From the NCBI GenBank assembly GCA_002946415.1, contig NJPS01000038.1, forward strand, positions 434,001 to 498,000: a stretch of DNA of 64,000 bases, in the 5' to 3' direction. The notes under the pieces are model-generated. The model searched no databases. It was not told the origin of the DNA and saw nothing but the letters and a program-made list of their open reading frames with translations. The stretch's first letter is position 1, and each line of letters starts with the position of its first letter. This document shows positions 25,384 through 37,238 of the stretch, piece by piece. The position numbers and the translations under genes are program-made. Source of the stretch: Rutstroemia sp. NJR-2017a BVV2. Lineage: Eukaryota; Ascomycota; Leotiomycetes; Helotiales; Rutstroemiaceae.

Positions 25384-27169
25384 TCATCTCCGTACAGATG
25401 TGAATTTGACGCGGAGCTCCGGTTTTCTCCACAACACGTACAGCTTGGAGTCCCTTTCCCAAACCAAATCCTTAGTGACCAATTCCCAATCAAACTCCCA
25501 CGTCATTCTTGCCAACACGATTCTCATCTCCATGTAAGCCAAATTGATTCCCAAACATGCACGTGGACCAAGCGAGAATGGTTTGTGTGCATCTTTGACA
25601 TCGTCTTTATATCGCGGGTTATAGAGAGGATGTTCTGAAGGTAACCAACGTTCTGGGTGGAATTCCGACGCATCTTTAAAGGCTTCTTCGTTGTGGGTAG
25701 CCACGTAACCAGAAACTCCCACGACTGCACCCCTTGGAACGTAGTTCCCATCAACCATAGCACCAGGACTATCGCGGGGAAGGCCGGTAGGAATCGGTGG
25801 GTACAAACGAAGCCCTTCTTCGATGACAGCGCACAGATACTGGAGGGATGCCGTAGAATCACTGTTAATGGACTCAGAGTCGGAGAAGGCGTTCCGAACT
25901 TCGTCCTGGAGGTGACGGAGGGTCTGGGGGTTGTTCAGGAGATAGTAAGTCACACCTGTGATGAATCAGTTTCACTTCTGTTGATAGGTAAGGTTAACAT
26001 AATTACCTATCAAAAAGGTAGCTGTGGTTTCGGAACCCGCCACGATCAGAGTGGTTGACTGTGCAAGGATAAACTCTCGAGTGATCTTTGGCCCATTATC
26101 CTTTTCGCGCAGTAGATGAGAGAAGAAGTCATCTCTATCGTTGTTTCCCCTCTCCATACGTTGTACTGCTTTTTCCATTGATAGCTGGAAATGCTCATCA
26201 CTTTTCTGTTTCAGATCCTTCGGCATCATAAGCATGCACAACTTTTTGACATGTTGTAGAATAGGAAAGCGGCGAAAGGCATCCATATATCCCATAAGAT
26301 GTACGGTATCGAGAATGAGGCTGATCCAGGGGTGTCCTTTTCCAGACCTGACGGCATCGAATGATTCTCCAAATGCAAGATCGCCGATGATATCGAATGT
26401 CAACCAATTATACCACTATATTGCATTAGTCGTGATCAGTTAAAACGTCGAGCTCGAACCCACTTGTTGTAAATTCAATCCCTCCTTATCAGATTCGCGC
26501 TTGTGTATCTGGTTCACCAACAAGTTGATATATTGCATCACAACTTCCTCCTGAAGACGAAGTGCTTTGGCACTAAACGCATGAGCAAGAGATTTCCTAA
26601 TTTCTCGGTGAATTGCTGGGTCTCTAGCGGAAACAATCCCAACGTTGGATTCCGAACCGGTCGTATAAGAATCGGATTTGAGAAAAGTTGCTCGACCTTG
26701 CTTAGCATGTCCGTGGATATCCTGATAGGACTGGGCCGTAGAAAAGTCTCTAATATATGTTAACGAGACTTCAATTTAAGTCCGTATAGGCATTCGTACA
26801 GCTCGTTCGGTGCGATTCGTACCACAGGTCCGTACTTATTATGTAGTCTCACCAAATCATGATGGTAATTCCCAGACGTGCTTCGACAGTCTGTTAGTAA
26901 AATGCTGTCTGTTAGGGAGTGGAACCACTACCTATGCAGGACGAACCAGGCATTTGACATTGCTGCGAACTTTGGTCCTGGAAATTGCGCGAGAGGGTGG
27001 AAATAGATATTGTATACTACTTTGTATGCAATGTATAAAACTGACTGATTTCAATGAGTTTCATGGCTCACGCAGCGTAGAATCAACTTACTATTGCACC
27101 AAGATAGACTGAAAGATGACCTATCGTGCCAATGAGGTCGTAGCCCGATGCCGAAACTGTTGGTGCCAT
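25384..27169 (-). CDS. Cytochrome P450 monooxygenase, CYP65-like (isotrichodermin hydroxylase-like group)
   Basis: Six exons: 27169-27092, 27044-26932, 26880-26800, 26749-26464, 26415-26007, 25955-25384; 512 aa, normal length. Residues 1-45 hold an ER membrane anchor, followed by the proline hinge HPLAQFPGPK. LHNKYGPVVRIAPNEL and FSTAQSYQDIHG follow. Helix I has LIVAGSETTATFL (residues about 315-330); ExxR is EEGLRLYP, PERF is FHPERW, and the haem loop is FSLGPRACLG with the thiolate Cys. All catalytic marks are present, so the enzyme looks intact. Overall pattern resembles fungal secondary-metabolism P450s of the CYP65 type; the substrate is unknown. No terpene, polyketide or peptide synthase lies nearby, so cluster membership is not supported. 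The third-exon acceptor (GAAG at 26881) skips an earlier CAG close to the branch site. Confidence 0.92.
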
Positions 27170-28417
27170 GTCGACTTGTATACCCCAGGACGATGGAAAG
27201 AGATTGAACGAAAAATTGAGATACTTCTACTTTTCCTGAGAGCTGCGCATCCTTTAAAGCACGAAACCTTTGCCATTTGTGAGGACGTGCATCGGATGTT
27301 ACAGGTAGTCAAAATCGCCGAAACATGATCATCTGGACAGCAGAGCGACGCTATGTGCATATTTGCCAAAACTTCTTGGCCCAAGGAATTACTCACTGAC
27401 ACTTCGGACTTCAAACAAATGACTTATCCGATGAATGTACCAATGGTTATAATTGATGCGCGAGGAGCGTTCAATTGCATGTTCTTCAATTGGTGAGCGG
27501 TCTGACTTTACCGACCTCTTGGACAGCAGACGGGGGGGATATTCGTACTCGCAAAAATGTCAACCTAATGCGAGCATGATGCAACAAGGCTGCCGGATGT
27601 AAGAAGCGACCGGCAATTTCGACAGATTTGAAGAACGAGAAAATGTCAGTTCAATCAAAATCCTTGATTCAACGGAATCATGGGAATAGAAATAAGAAAT
27701 GAGACTCGGTAGCTCAAGTACGATGAGTACCAACGGCATATCCATCGCGCGAGGAAATTGAGCACAAGAAGCTTTTGTCAGGTCGGGTAGTTAGCGCAAG
27801 CAACCATGTAAATAGTAATATAGCCGTTCTCCTTGCATCGAGCAGGTGTTACTTTCGAGTCCTGGCCCATTGTCCTTTTTGGAGAATTATCGTAAAGTGT
27901 ACGAAGTACAACTGTCATGTGAGTGGTGCGGCGTTGTTTGCATGGTTCGCATATAAATACTCGCAGGATGCTGCTAATTCAGGACACAAAAATGGGGGCT
28001 TCTGTTCCCCACGCTTTTCCACGTGTTTGAAGCTGCCAAGATATCAGCACGGCGGCTTCTTAATATCTCAACTTCTCAGGGACAATCGCCGGGAGCGCAA
28101 CGCGTTTTCTCAGGTTCGATAGAACAATTGACTCGTTTGGTTTGCTGATGTTGCAGTTATTATCTGCACCGCGCTGTTTTCCACTCTCTGAAATCGTGTA
28201 CTTTAGGCTGTGTACATCCCGTTCCAGCCGTGCAGAAGATTCTTTCGAAATGTTTCCGAGGCTTGGGTTGAAGTCGTATGATTGCAGCTGAGATGCGATC
28301 TAGCCCTCCACTAACACCAACAAAACATTCGTTTTTGGACTCAGAGGATTGCGAGCATTCCCGACGGACACGACTAAGCCACCCTTCGGAATCCGACGCG
28401 CCTTGAAGCTGTAGTTT

Positions 28418-28441
28418 GAACGGACACTTGAACGGACACTT
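28418..28441 (+). repeat. 12-bp direct repeat, 2 copies
   Basis: GAACGGACACTT occurs twice in tandem in the spacer. Confidence 0.9.
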
Positions 28442-28624
28442 ATATGAATCATTGAGAAATACTATGGTAGGAACAGGAGCCATTCTTATCCAACCTATGG
28501 GAAAAAGGTTGTGTCGAATAGAAAATCCCTCGTACTAGAATACCTACGAAAGCAACTTATTGAAGCGGCTATCCGGACAATATCAGCCACCAAGCAGGGT
28601 GGTGTAGTGGAGCTTGCTCGCTTA

Positions 28625-28647
28625 AAAGCTTATGCTTTATAAGCTTT
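28625..28647 (+). repeat. Perfect 9-bp inverted repeat (hairpin)
   Basis: AAAGCTTAT, five-base loop, ATAAGCTTT. The surrounding sequence vaguely resembles a tRNA but has no B-box, so I list only the hairpin. Confidence 0.8.
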
Positions 28648-29460
28648 CTGTGCTCGAGGATTACGCGGCCTCGGAAGCAGGGGTCGGGCAACCTGACTCT
28701 CAGGATTCTACCGGCATTGATGAGGCGCGCTCATTGCTCGTTGCTCGTTGCTGAATGACCACCGCACTGCACGGTGAGCTAATTTTCCACCTCTGGTAAG
28801 AAGGGAATAGGGGCATGGAAGGGATGGTGGGAGGCAATTAGGTTTGTGCTACAGATATCGTCAAAATCCTACAATCTCACGCGACACCCCCGGCCATGCT
28901 CGGTCCATGAAGATCTGTTTCCAGAGGTCTCATTCGTAAGGTTGGCTATTTCGTACGCCATATGACAACGTCACCCGAAACGAAATGTCTGATACAGGTG
29001 GGAGTTTCGCGCCGTTCATACCGAGACCACGGAACCTGTGGAATGCGAAAAGGTTGAACATTACTCGAGGCCAACAGGAGTTGGAAAAGCTTATGACTTC
29101 CATCTCGCACTTTATTCACGCACATACCACCCTGGCCCAGCCATAATCCTTAAGCAGTAAAGGACATGCGTGCCTCTGCCTGCATTCTTTCCCAGGCGAC
29201 TCGTAGGAAAATATTGAAGCCCAACCCAACTTCTGTCACCTGCCAGAGCAATATTGGAAGTTGACAAGTCAATGCAGTCAATACCGGGGAAAATAGAAGA
29301 CCAAATATCCGTAATGGGGAGGGGGCATAAAGCGTCGTAACTTTTGATGTGCTGCCCCGGAAGCTTACGACTACCCTCCCTTCTTCTTCCCTCCAATCCT
29401 TGCTCTGCTTCTGCTCTTGCTCCGCTCCGTCGCTGGACCCCAATGGTGTTGTAGTAGCGT

Positions 29461-29512
29461 AGTATCGTACTATCGTACTATCGATACTGCATCGATACTG
29501 CACCGATACTGC
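29461..29512 (+). repeat. 11-bp tandem repeat with inverted flank
   Basis: Three copies of (A)(T/C)CGATACTGC at 29480-29512 are preceded by reverse-oriented GTATCGTACT-type units at 29461-29483, so the block can fold back on itself. Function unknown. Confidence 0.75.
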
Positions 29513-30256
29513 ACCAATCTATATTAGATATCTGACTAGTAGTTGCGTAAACGCTGCTGCTGTTGTAGCCATCGATCCTATTGTGACTATTCACCGCAAC
29601 CCTGGATATTCAGCCCAACACAACAGCGACGGAAAAAGCTTACTTCAGTACGTACTAAAGTACAAGTACAACTACTCCAGACTAAGCCTGCTACGTGATA
29701 GCCTCCCCCTCTTCTAAGCTTCTTCTGGGCTTCTTCTGGGCTCTTGCCAGCCATATCCTCTCGTCCAATAACCATCTCGTTATCCCTCTCTATCCCTCCC
29801 CTCCCTGCGTCGACCTTTTCCTAAGCGGCGAATGCATGCATACTTCCCGTCCTTCCTTCCCATGCCGCTCTACGAAGTACCTTGACATCTAGCACAGCAT
29901 TGCTGCTTTTTGCTTGGATCCCGTCATATTCTGAGATCTGGCTCCACTCTTGCCGCAGTTATTAAGTTCTTGTCTTTTCTTGCTGCAGTCTGAAAGGGTA
30001 CTTGATCGTGTGTCTCCCCTCCTTTTATTCCTTTCCATTCCATATAAGTCCATTTGCTTTTTCGCGGCGGTACAGTCAAATATATCCAGCATCACGTACC
30101 TCTGCCCGGTACTTTCAATCCTTCTCCCGCACACAAGTCGTATTGTGCCAGCATCATACATCTCTTGGCACCATCCATCGCTCGTCCGGCAACGACATCG
30201 CCAAGACGATTTTCTTTAACCCTGTCGACTAGTTCTACCGTGTTACAATATACAAG

Positions 30257-31847
30257 ATGCGCATCTCTTGGTTCATTACGCTTCCTGGTGTTCTATCTGT
30301 GGTGTCGGCGCTGGCTATACAAAAACGAGATGCCGATTTCTTCAGTGTACGGACAAAGATGCACAAGGATATGAGTGGGCGGAGAGGCGATGATCCGCAT
30401 AAGTATTTCCGTACGTCTTTATTTCATGTTCCTGGGCACAACCCATTGCGATAAGCAGTTTTTCCCGTCCCCATAGGCTCTCTGGTCTGAATAACTGCTA
30501 ATTGACTGATTTTTCCAATAGATGAGAGCGTGTATGTATTTTACAGATCCCAGAGAAACCTGCAAGAAGGGAATTGCTATGCATAAACAGAAGCACAAGC
30601 TAACAGTTAGAAACCCGCAGTTTCCATCCGCATTACGATGGCCGGTATGTGACTGCATAAGCCCAATTTCAAGCCGCGACAACTAGAAACTAACAATTGC
30701 CACACAGATTCGCAGACAAGGAATTAGGCTATCGGGAACGAAGACAAGCCCTTTCGAACCTCATCCAGACATACCTAGCTACATTTTCAGACATCGGAGT
30801 GGAAACATGGCTGATGCATGGTACTCTTCTGGGTTGGTGGTGGAATCGCAAGGTACGAATAACACCTGGAAACGGCACAAGAAGGTTGGGAAACTCATAA
30901 CTCGACAGATTTTACCATGGGACTCAGATTCCGATGTGCAGGTATCTGAAGCCTCGATGCATTACCTAGCCTCTTACTACAACATGACGGTCTTCCACTA
31001 CAAAACTCCCCGCATCCCCGAAGGCAGAGACTACATGTTAGAGATCAATCCAAACTACATAAATCGCGAGCAGTCGGATAAATTGAACGTCATCGATGCG
31101 CGATGGGTCGACACAACGAGCGGTCTTTTCATTGATATCACTACAGCAAGGTATAATTACACGCACCCGGCTGGTGAAGGCATGTTGAGCTGCAAGGACG
31201 GTCATGAGTATAGGGTAAAATCAACTCGAAAGGTGGTGTGAAAAATCGCTCATATATCAACAGGATAGCTACATCTTCCCATTACGAGACACGTTCTTTG
31301 AAGGATCGCCTGCCAAAATTCCCTTCGCATACAAGGAAATCCTAGAGGCAGAGTATCACGAGAAAGCTCTGACGTTGACAGAATTTGAGGGGTAAGAATT
31401 CTACCACTGTGCGAGTAAATGATATGTGCTAATGTTGTTACAAGTCACCACTTCGACGATGACAAACTAGAATGGATCCCAATTCTGCGAGAAGTTCAGA
31501 AGCCGATAGAAGCTCCAAAGGCGGAGCCGAAGATCGAGCAGAAGAAACCGGAGGAGGCCAAGAAGGACGTAGAAGCTACAAAACAAGACAACCCGGGTAA
31601 AGACACCAAAAACACGCCACCCGTCAGTGAACAGCCAGCTAAACAAGAAAACCAACAGGCCCATGATTCGTCGGAACGATCTCCAGCTCAACGGGAGGCA
31701 GATAACAAAATCCTTATGGCGGCCGAAAAGGAGCAAGAGTCAGTACAAACGGCCGAGGAGAAGCGCAAAGCGAACGAACTGAAAGCCGCCGAGGCTAAAA
31801 AGAAAGCCGAAGGGAAAATGAAGGGCGAGAGAGAGAAAGGCGAATAA
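30257..31847 (+). CDS. LicD-family (Mnn4-like) secretory-pathway phosphotransferase-type protein
   Basis: Seven exons: 30257-30410, 30522-30531, 30621-30644, 30708-30852, 30909-31214, 31264-31391, 31445-31847; 389 aa. Exons 2 and 3 are only 10 and 24 nt; both keep phase with GTATGT donors and together encode HESVFHPHYDGR, which fits the family's start of the LicD fold. An N-terminal signal peptide or anchor (WFITLPGVLSVVSALA) is followed by the domain: WLMHGTLLGWWWNRK, then the acidic metal/nucleotide motif ILPWDSDSDVQ, and IPFAYKEILEAEY near the end. The last about 115 residues are a Glu/Lys/Gln-rich low-complexity tail, reminiscent of the K/E-rich tail of yeast Mnn4. Mnn4-type proteins promote mannosyl-phosphate transfer to glycans in the Golgi; this role is inferred. 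Confidence 0.88.
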
Positions 31848-32945
31848 TTTCGACCAGCCACATTTTATCCTATCGTTTTGACCGCAAACTACCCCTCACC
31901 TCAGTGCCGGATTCTCGCATACGTTATGTCGAGCAGCAATGACAGGTTCGACGGAGCAGCAAGGTGTCAGATGACGAGAAACTCACTCCGCCTCTTTATT
32001 TGTGCAAAACTCTTTTTCCTTCCCCTCTCTGTATCTCACTGTTGTCGAAAAGCATGGGCTGGGCCGGACTAGACTGGAGTTTAGAGATCCTCATGATCAG
32101 GAAAGGCGGTATATGAAAAGGGGTTATCAACATTTGGAGCGTTACATATATCTAGCATTTCGTTTGGCGTTTTATTCCCCTCCCGAAAGACACGGGAATG
32201 TCTTGTATAGGTCGGTGTGCTTATCATGAATGTGCAAGGAGTTTTGGAGGCGGACAATCATGTTTGGGTACTGAAGCTTGAGGCGGTGTTGGAAGGAACT
32301 TAGCGTGTAATTGGAATCCAACACGTTCACTCTAGAACAGAAACTGCATGTGTGTGTATGCAGGTATGATGCGCGAAAATATCTCTCGTGCCCAAAAGTA
32401 CCATCAATTGCCCTTGGGATATCTCAGTCGGTAGCCAGATAGGGGACGGTAAGGCTACAAGTGGGACCCGATCCCCATATGATGGAGAGCAAAAGGATCT
32501 TCGCCCCCATGGTCGGATCAGCTCCACATCTATTGAAGTCTTGAATCGTTTGCCCAAACCTCTGTCTCCAACATTGGACGTCAATGCAAGTTCATATTGG
32601 TCAATTGTCAAGAATCTCATGTGAAAATGCCATTGATGCTACCCTGCAAGATCCACACTGACTCAGACATTGCTCTAAGTGGAGAATTTTCGGGTGGTCT
32701 TTACTGCACTTGGTCCAGTCCGCAGACAGATATCGGAAAACCTTCCACCGGCGAAGAAAAAAAAATTGCTGTAAAGCATGATAGCGGGGAAAATGTCGTT
32801 TCTATCAGTGTGGATTAAGGGTTTTTGGGGTCCTGTGGCTAAATCCTATGCTCAACTTGATGGACACCTTTTAAAAGCTTGAGTCTCGTCGTGGATTCCC
32901 GTTCATCTAACCTCAAGTTCATACGGCTTTCAGAATCTGGTCGTC
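31848..32945. other. Intergenic, LicD 3' region and MFS promoter
   Basis: 1.1 kb between two plus-strand genes. Only short motif-free ORFs. No repeat or RNA gene seen. Confidence 0.5.
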
Positions 32946-35102
32946 ATGTCTTGTAAGTCGATGTTCTTTTCGCATCTCTACATTCGGAAAATTTTAGGAA
33001 AGCGAGCTAATATCCTTCTTAGCATTCAATGGCGAAGCTTCAGGGTCCAACCAACAAATGCTCAATGTATCCGAAAGTTCTTCTCAGGATATCAATGGCA
33101 TCAGACCTCGTCGCCGCTCCAATGTCTCCGAGCGTCTCACGTACCGCGAAAACATCCGACCAGAAGATCTCGAATCTCTCACTCGCACCGCCTCAGCCAT
33201 AAGCGGCCACAACCAAGCCTACGCTGAAGCTCAAGCTCAAGTGAGCGAGCAACCTCACGCTTCCACTACCATCTCGTACCCGAAAGCCGCCAGGCCGGGC
33301 CCCATCTCCACCATTCGCGAACTTCCCTCAGAATTCAACACCCCTTACTCCACCCGTCCTCCCTCTCCAGCAGCGGCATCTAGCCCGAACAGGAACCGGG
33401 AATTCTTCAATCTCCAAGTGGAAGACGCCCCGCCGGTGGCGACGACGTATCCGGATGTGGGGACGGTGAAGTCGTTGCGCGGGGCGATTATCTTGCTTAC
33501 GACGTGTGGCTCGCAGTTGTTGGATAATGTGTTCATGACGGGTGTTAATATCTCCTTGCCGGCGATACAGAAGGAGTTTAATGTGCCGAGCGGGGATCTG
33601 CAGTGGTTGATTTCGGCTTATACTTTGACTTTTGGGGGGTTCTTGTTACTTGCTGGTGTGCTTTCGGATAGGTGAGTACCGTGCTCTTTTATCCTGACTT
33701 TCTTTTTGAGACTAATGAGCAATTCCCAGATTCGGTAGAAAACTCATCTTCTGCATAGGCATGCTTTGGATATCTATCTGGACTCTCGCCAATGGGTTCG
33801 CCACCTCCTTCATCCAACTCGCTATTTTCAGGGCCTTGCAAGGTATTGGAGCTGCAATGACCGTTCCCTCGGCCGTTGGCATCATCAGCTCGTATTTCGT
33901 CGCGAAGGATCGCACGATTGCGCTTTCTTTCTTCGCTGCTTCCGGCGCAGTAGGTTTCTGCTCTGGGCTGATCTTCGGCGGCTTCCTTACCTCGTCTTTG
34001 GGATGGAGATACCTGTTCTATGTCTCGGTAACAGTCACCGGGACGCTGGGAGCGTTGGGATGGGTTTTCTTGCCCAGAGACAGGTTAGAGGGCTTGGATA
34101 AACCGAGATTGGATTTCCTTGGAGCAGGACTCTCGACTGGGGGGCTTATACTCTTGTCCTTCGTCCTTTCGAGCGGTGGTGTGTATGGCTGGAATAAAGC
34201 ATTCATCATCGTTCTCCTCGTTACCTCGGTCGCCTTTCTCTGCATTTTCACCTATGTGGAGAAGAAAGTTTCGCATCCCATTATGCCGCTTTCGCTGTGG
34301 AAGATCCAGAACTTCGCCGCTCTGTGGATTTCAGGTTTTCGTAAGACGTCTTTCGTCCCCTAACTGATGCAAATACTAATTATTCATTGAACAGTATGCT
34401 ACGGCGGCTATCAAACCGTTCTCTACTACATCGTTTTGATTGCCCAAGAAGTCAACTCTCTCTCCTCTGGAGCAACCGCTCTCCGATTCCTACCCATGGG
34501 CGCTACGGGCTTCATATTCTCCATGTCGATGGGAAAGATCATTGAAAGATTCGATACCAAGAAAGTCCTACTGGTCGGCATGCTCATGATGATAGCTGCG
34601 CCGATTCCATCTTCCTTGATCAAGGAAGGCGATGTCAGTTTGTAAGTTCGAACGCTCTCCCTAGCCACAGTCCAAGACTAACGAAACCACATAGTTGGTC
34701 GCACGTCTTTCCTACCACCATTCTCGTTGTAGCAGCTGTCACAATCGTGTACTGTAGTTGCACTATCATTCTACTTTCTTCAGTCCCCGTTAACGTCAAG
34801 TCGTTGTGTGGCGGTATGGTATGTTGAAGATCCTAACTTTCCACTTCCATTTTTCTTGGAAACCAACTAACAAATACCAGATCAACACAGCCTTCCAAAT
34901 CGGCTCCGGTGTCGGGCTCGCTCTTTCATCGGCAGTGGTTCAGGCTGTCGATACGAATAAAGGGCACGGAAATATCGAGCAGTATAGAACCGGGCTGTTG
35001 TGTTGCGTTGCTTTTGGTGGGATAGGTTTCTTGGCTAGTTTGTTCGGTGTTAGGAATACGAATGCGGCGGGGTTTGGGGGAGGGGTTATTGCGATACACT
35101 AG
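32946..35102 (+). CDS. MFS transporter, DHA2-type (low-affinity ammonium/drug transporter-like)
   Basis: Six exons: 32946-32952, 33023-33671, 33730-34340, 34395-34641, 34695-34818, 34881-35102; 619 aa. The first exon has just 7 coding bases (M, S and one base), joined in phase through a GTAAGT donor. A long cytosolic N-terminus of about 145 residues rich in Ser, Pro and Arg precedes the membrane part. MFS motif A is seen as GVLSDRFGRK after TM2, and a motif C-like GLIFGGFL lies in TM5, followed by GWRYLF. Later segments (VLYYIVLIAQEVNSLSSGAT, SSVPVNVKSLCGGMINTAF) match the fungal group containing yeast YOR378W and Atr1-like carriers, predicted with 14 segments. These are plasma-membrane proton-coupled carriers; the substrate cannot be told from sequence. 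A MITE (copy B) lies 150 bp after the stop. Confidence 0.9.
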
Positions 35103-35634
35103 GTTGGGACGGAGGTAATGATACATGTGTTATGAGATGGAATAGATAGGGAAACTATGAGGGTATGATATATTTGGGATAAGGTCTTGGGGCACGGTGT
35201 GATGGCAGGGAAGTGATTACAGTAAGATCTTACAGTACGATTTGGATAAGCTGCCTCTCCGGTCGAGACATAACAGACCGATAATAATACCTGAAGGGCA
35301 TTTGGACAATAAAAATACTATATTATTAAAGTATTTAGGATACTTCTTTGATCATAGTAAGCAGCCGTAATATATTGTCCCAAATCGGCTTGTTTTTTCT
35401 GTCTTGGAAAGGCATCCAGGTAGGGCGACCAATGACAACTTTACATTGATTCTCCAGGGAGATTGGATACAGCCCTTGGTAATGATCGATAGAGTTTAGG
35501 ATGTATATATTCTGAATATTTAGAATCAATTCCTTTAATACAGGAAGACACCACCATGCTATATCTCTTCTAGTTCTAGCGGTCTAGATGGACGTTATCC
35601 TCCCAAAATGAGTGGTGGGCGACATGCCTGTCCA
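35103..35634. other. Convergent intergenic region containing MITE copy B
   Basis: 532 bp between the MFS gene and the Mcy1-like gene, which converge. Apart from the MITE at 35255-35411 it is A/T-rich 3' sequence. Confidence 0.6.
35255..35411 (+). mobile_element. MITE copy B (157 bp)
   Basis: Starts CTCTCCGGTCGAGA and ends TTCTGTCTTGGAAAG. The left arm contains ATAACAGACCGAT; the complement of the right arm contains AGAAAAAACAAGCCGAT. ATTTGGACAATAA follows the left arm. The interior (GGATACTTCTTTGATCATAG) is closely matched by copy D in the opposite orientation. The flanks GCTGC and GCATC agree in only three of five bases, so the duplication has decayed or is absent. No ORF. Confidence 0.85.
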
Positions 35635-37024
35635 CTACCTTTCAAGACCCAACATTTTCAATACATCCGTCTGATCATGTTCCTCCTCCAAGCCCATCTC
35701 TCCAATCTGCTTCCAGAATTTACTCAAATGTCTAGTTCCACTATCACACAGGATCGTCACAACCACACTCCCCCTCTCCAACTCCAACGCCGTAGCCACG
35801 GCCGCAACACAATTAACCGCACTACTACTGCCCACAAAAATACCATCCTTCTCCACCAACCACCTCGCCATCTTCATGGCCTGCACATCCGTAACCTTAA
35901 CTGCATCATCGATGAGTTCTCTCCCAGCTTCAAAGTTCTCTGTCACTCGGTTGATGCCAATGCCCTCGACAATCGTGTCGACTTGCTGCCGTCGACGGGT
36001 TCCTTCTTTTTCGGTTGATGAAAACATTACGCCGTGCTTGACTTTGTTGTAGAGTCCGCTACCTTCGGGGTCTGCTAGGACGACTTTCAGGTCTTGTCCC
36101 ATGAGCATTTCTTGCTTGAGGTAGAGAGCTACTCCCGAGATGGTGCCGCCGGTACCGGCGCCGGCTACGAATGCGTCGATCTATATATTGTCAACAACAG
36201 GATCTCATGTAAGGTACTGTACAAGGTCTTACCTCTCCACCAGTCTGAGCATATATCTCAGGTCCTGTGGATCGAAAGTGTGCTTGGTAATTCGCTGCTG
36301 ACTCGAACTGATCCGCAAAAAAGCCCTTACTAGAGTTCTCCTTAGAAGCCGTGTGCTCCTTTGCTCTTCTCCTTGCTAAATTGACAAAGTGTTCGGTAGA
36401 AGTAATAGGAGCAGGTGTGACTCTTTCAACAGTCGCTCCCAGATGATGTAGCAAGTCTGATTTCTCAGTACTTTGATCATTGGGCATACAGATATAAGCT
36501 TTATAGCCCCTAGCACGAGCCAAAGTCGCAATAGAAATGCCAGTAGACCCAACAGTACCCTCATAGATGGTATCACCCTGACCAGGAGTCAATAGGCCCT
36601 CTTCTTCAGCCATCTTGATCATATTCAACGCTACTCTATCCTTCGGGCTTCCTCCACCACCATTCAGAAACTCGGCTTTGGCAAGAATGGTACATCCCGT
36701 AGCGTCAGAAAGACTCTTGATCTTGAACAATGGCGTGTTTCCTATACATCCTTCAATCCCTTCCGGAATGAGTGGTTTGGGTAGACCAACTACAGACTTC
36801 CGTGTATGGTCTTCGAGTTTGAGTGGTGGGAGTGTGCTCACGGGTCTTGGGTCTGACGAAGAATCGGATACAGTGTTCCCTGGGCCTTTTCCCCGCCGTC
36901 TTTGGTATCGTCTCTCTAGATCTGGATATAAATCCTTGAATCCTAGAGTCAAGAAAATTCCGGCAACGAATGCAACCGCAACGGCTGCAGTCCCGTATGC
37001 CTTGGGATGATTGCTCACAGACAT
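35635..37024 (-). CDS. MCY1: Cysteine-synthase-like PLP enzyme, membrane-anchored (Mcy1/YGR012W-like)
   Basis: Two exons, 37024-36233 and 36180-35635; 445 aa. The N-terminus has one hydrophobic segment (TAAVAVAFVAGIFLTLGF, residues about 12-29) followed by basic residues, as in yeast Mcy1, a mitochondrial outer-membrane protein. The fold-type II PLP enzyme part starts at CIGNTPLFKIKSLSDATGC. The Schiff-base lysine is in GGGGSPKDRVAL, and the substrate-binding loop is EGTVGSTGISIA (cysteine synthases usually have T-S-G-N-T/S-G, so this loop is divergent). The phosphate loop is GAGTGGTISG just after the intron, and the C-terminal FVGSSSAVN is present. The altered TSGNT-like loop raises doubt that it makes cysteine from O-acetylserine; the yeast homologue also has no firmly established reaction. 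Divergent, 214 bp from another mitochondrial gene. Confidence 0.9.
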
Positions 37025-37238
37025 CTTGTCTTCATGAGCAGACCATCATGACCATTGTTGCAGGCAGATGAATTCGAACATTCATTCTGAGTTGATGTCG
37101 TAATTCCCGTACCGCAATTTTAGAAATTCATCCCAGCATCCCTGCTGTTTGTGGAAAGAAGCTCGGACCAACCGAAAATCGACCTTGCGATTGAGCTTCG
37201 CAGACCACGAACGGGGGGAAATCTACACACCTTGTCCT
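37025..37238. promoter_or_regulatory. Shared divergent promoter of two mitochondrial-protein genes
   Basis: Only 214 bp separate the start codons of the Mcy1-like gene (-) and the MidA/NDUFAF7-like gene (+). Such a short gap implies overlapping promoters and possible co-expression; this is inference from spacing. No motif stands out clearly. Confidence 0.45.

Larger units (their letters stand above)
27170..30256. other. Long gene-poor spacer
   Basis: 3.1 kb between the diverging P450 and LicD-family genes. I see no gene with motifs. It holds a 12-bp direct repeat (28418-28441), a 9-bp perfect hairpin (28625-28647) and a CGATAC-type repeat block (29461-29512). The stretch before 30257 is a C/T-rich leader. 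A 107-codon minus-strand ORF at 28160-28483 has no support. Confidence 0.5.

Noticed and set aside
28590..28670. tRNA-like stretch (GGTGGTGTAGTGG start, central hairpin)
   Set aside because: No GGTTCRA-type B box and no closing acceptor stem; only the 9-bp hairpin is supportable.
22576..35102. Permease, P450, LicD protein and MFS transporter as a secondary-metabolite cluster
   Set aside because: No backbone synthase or pathway regulator is present, and spacers of 1-3 kb separate them; co-function is not supported.
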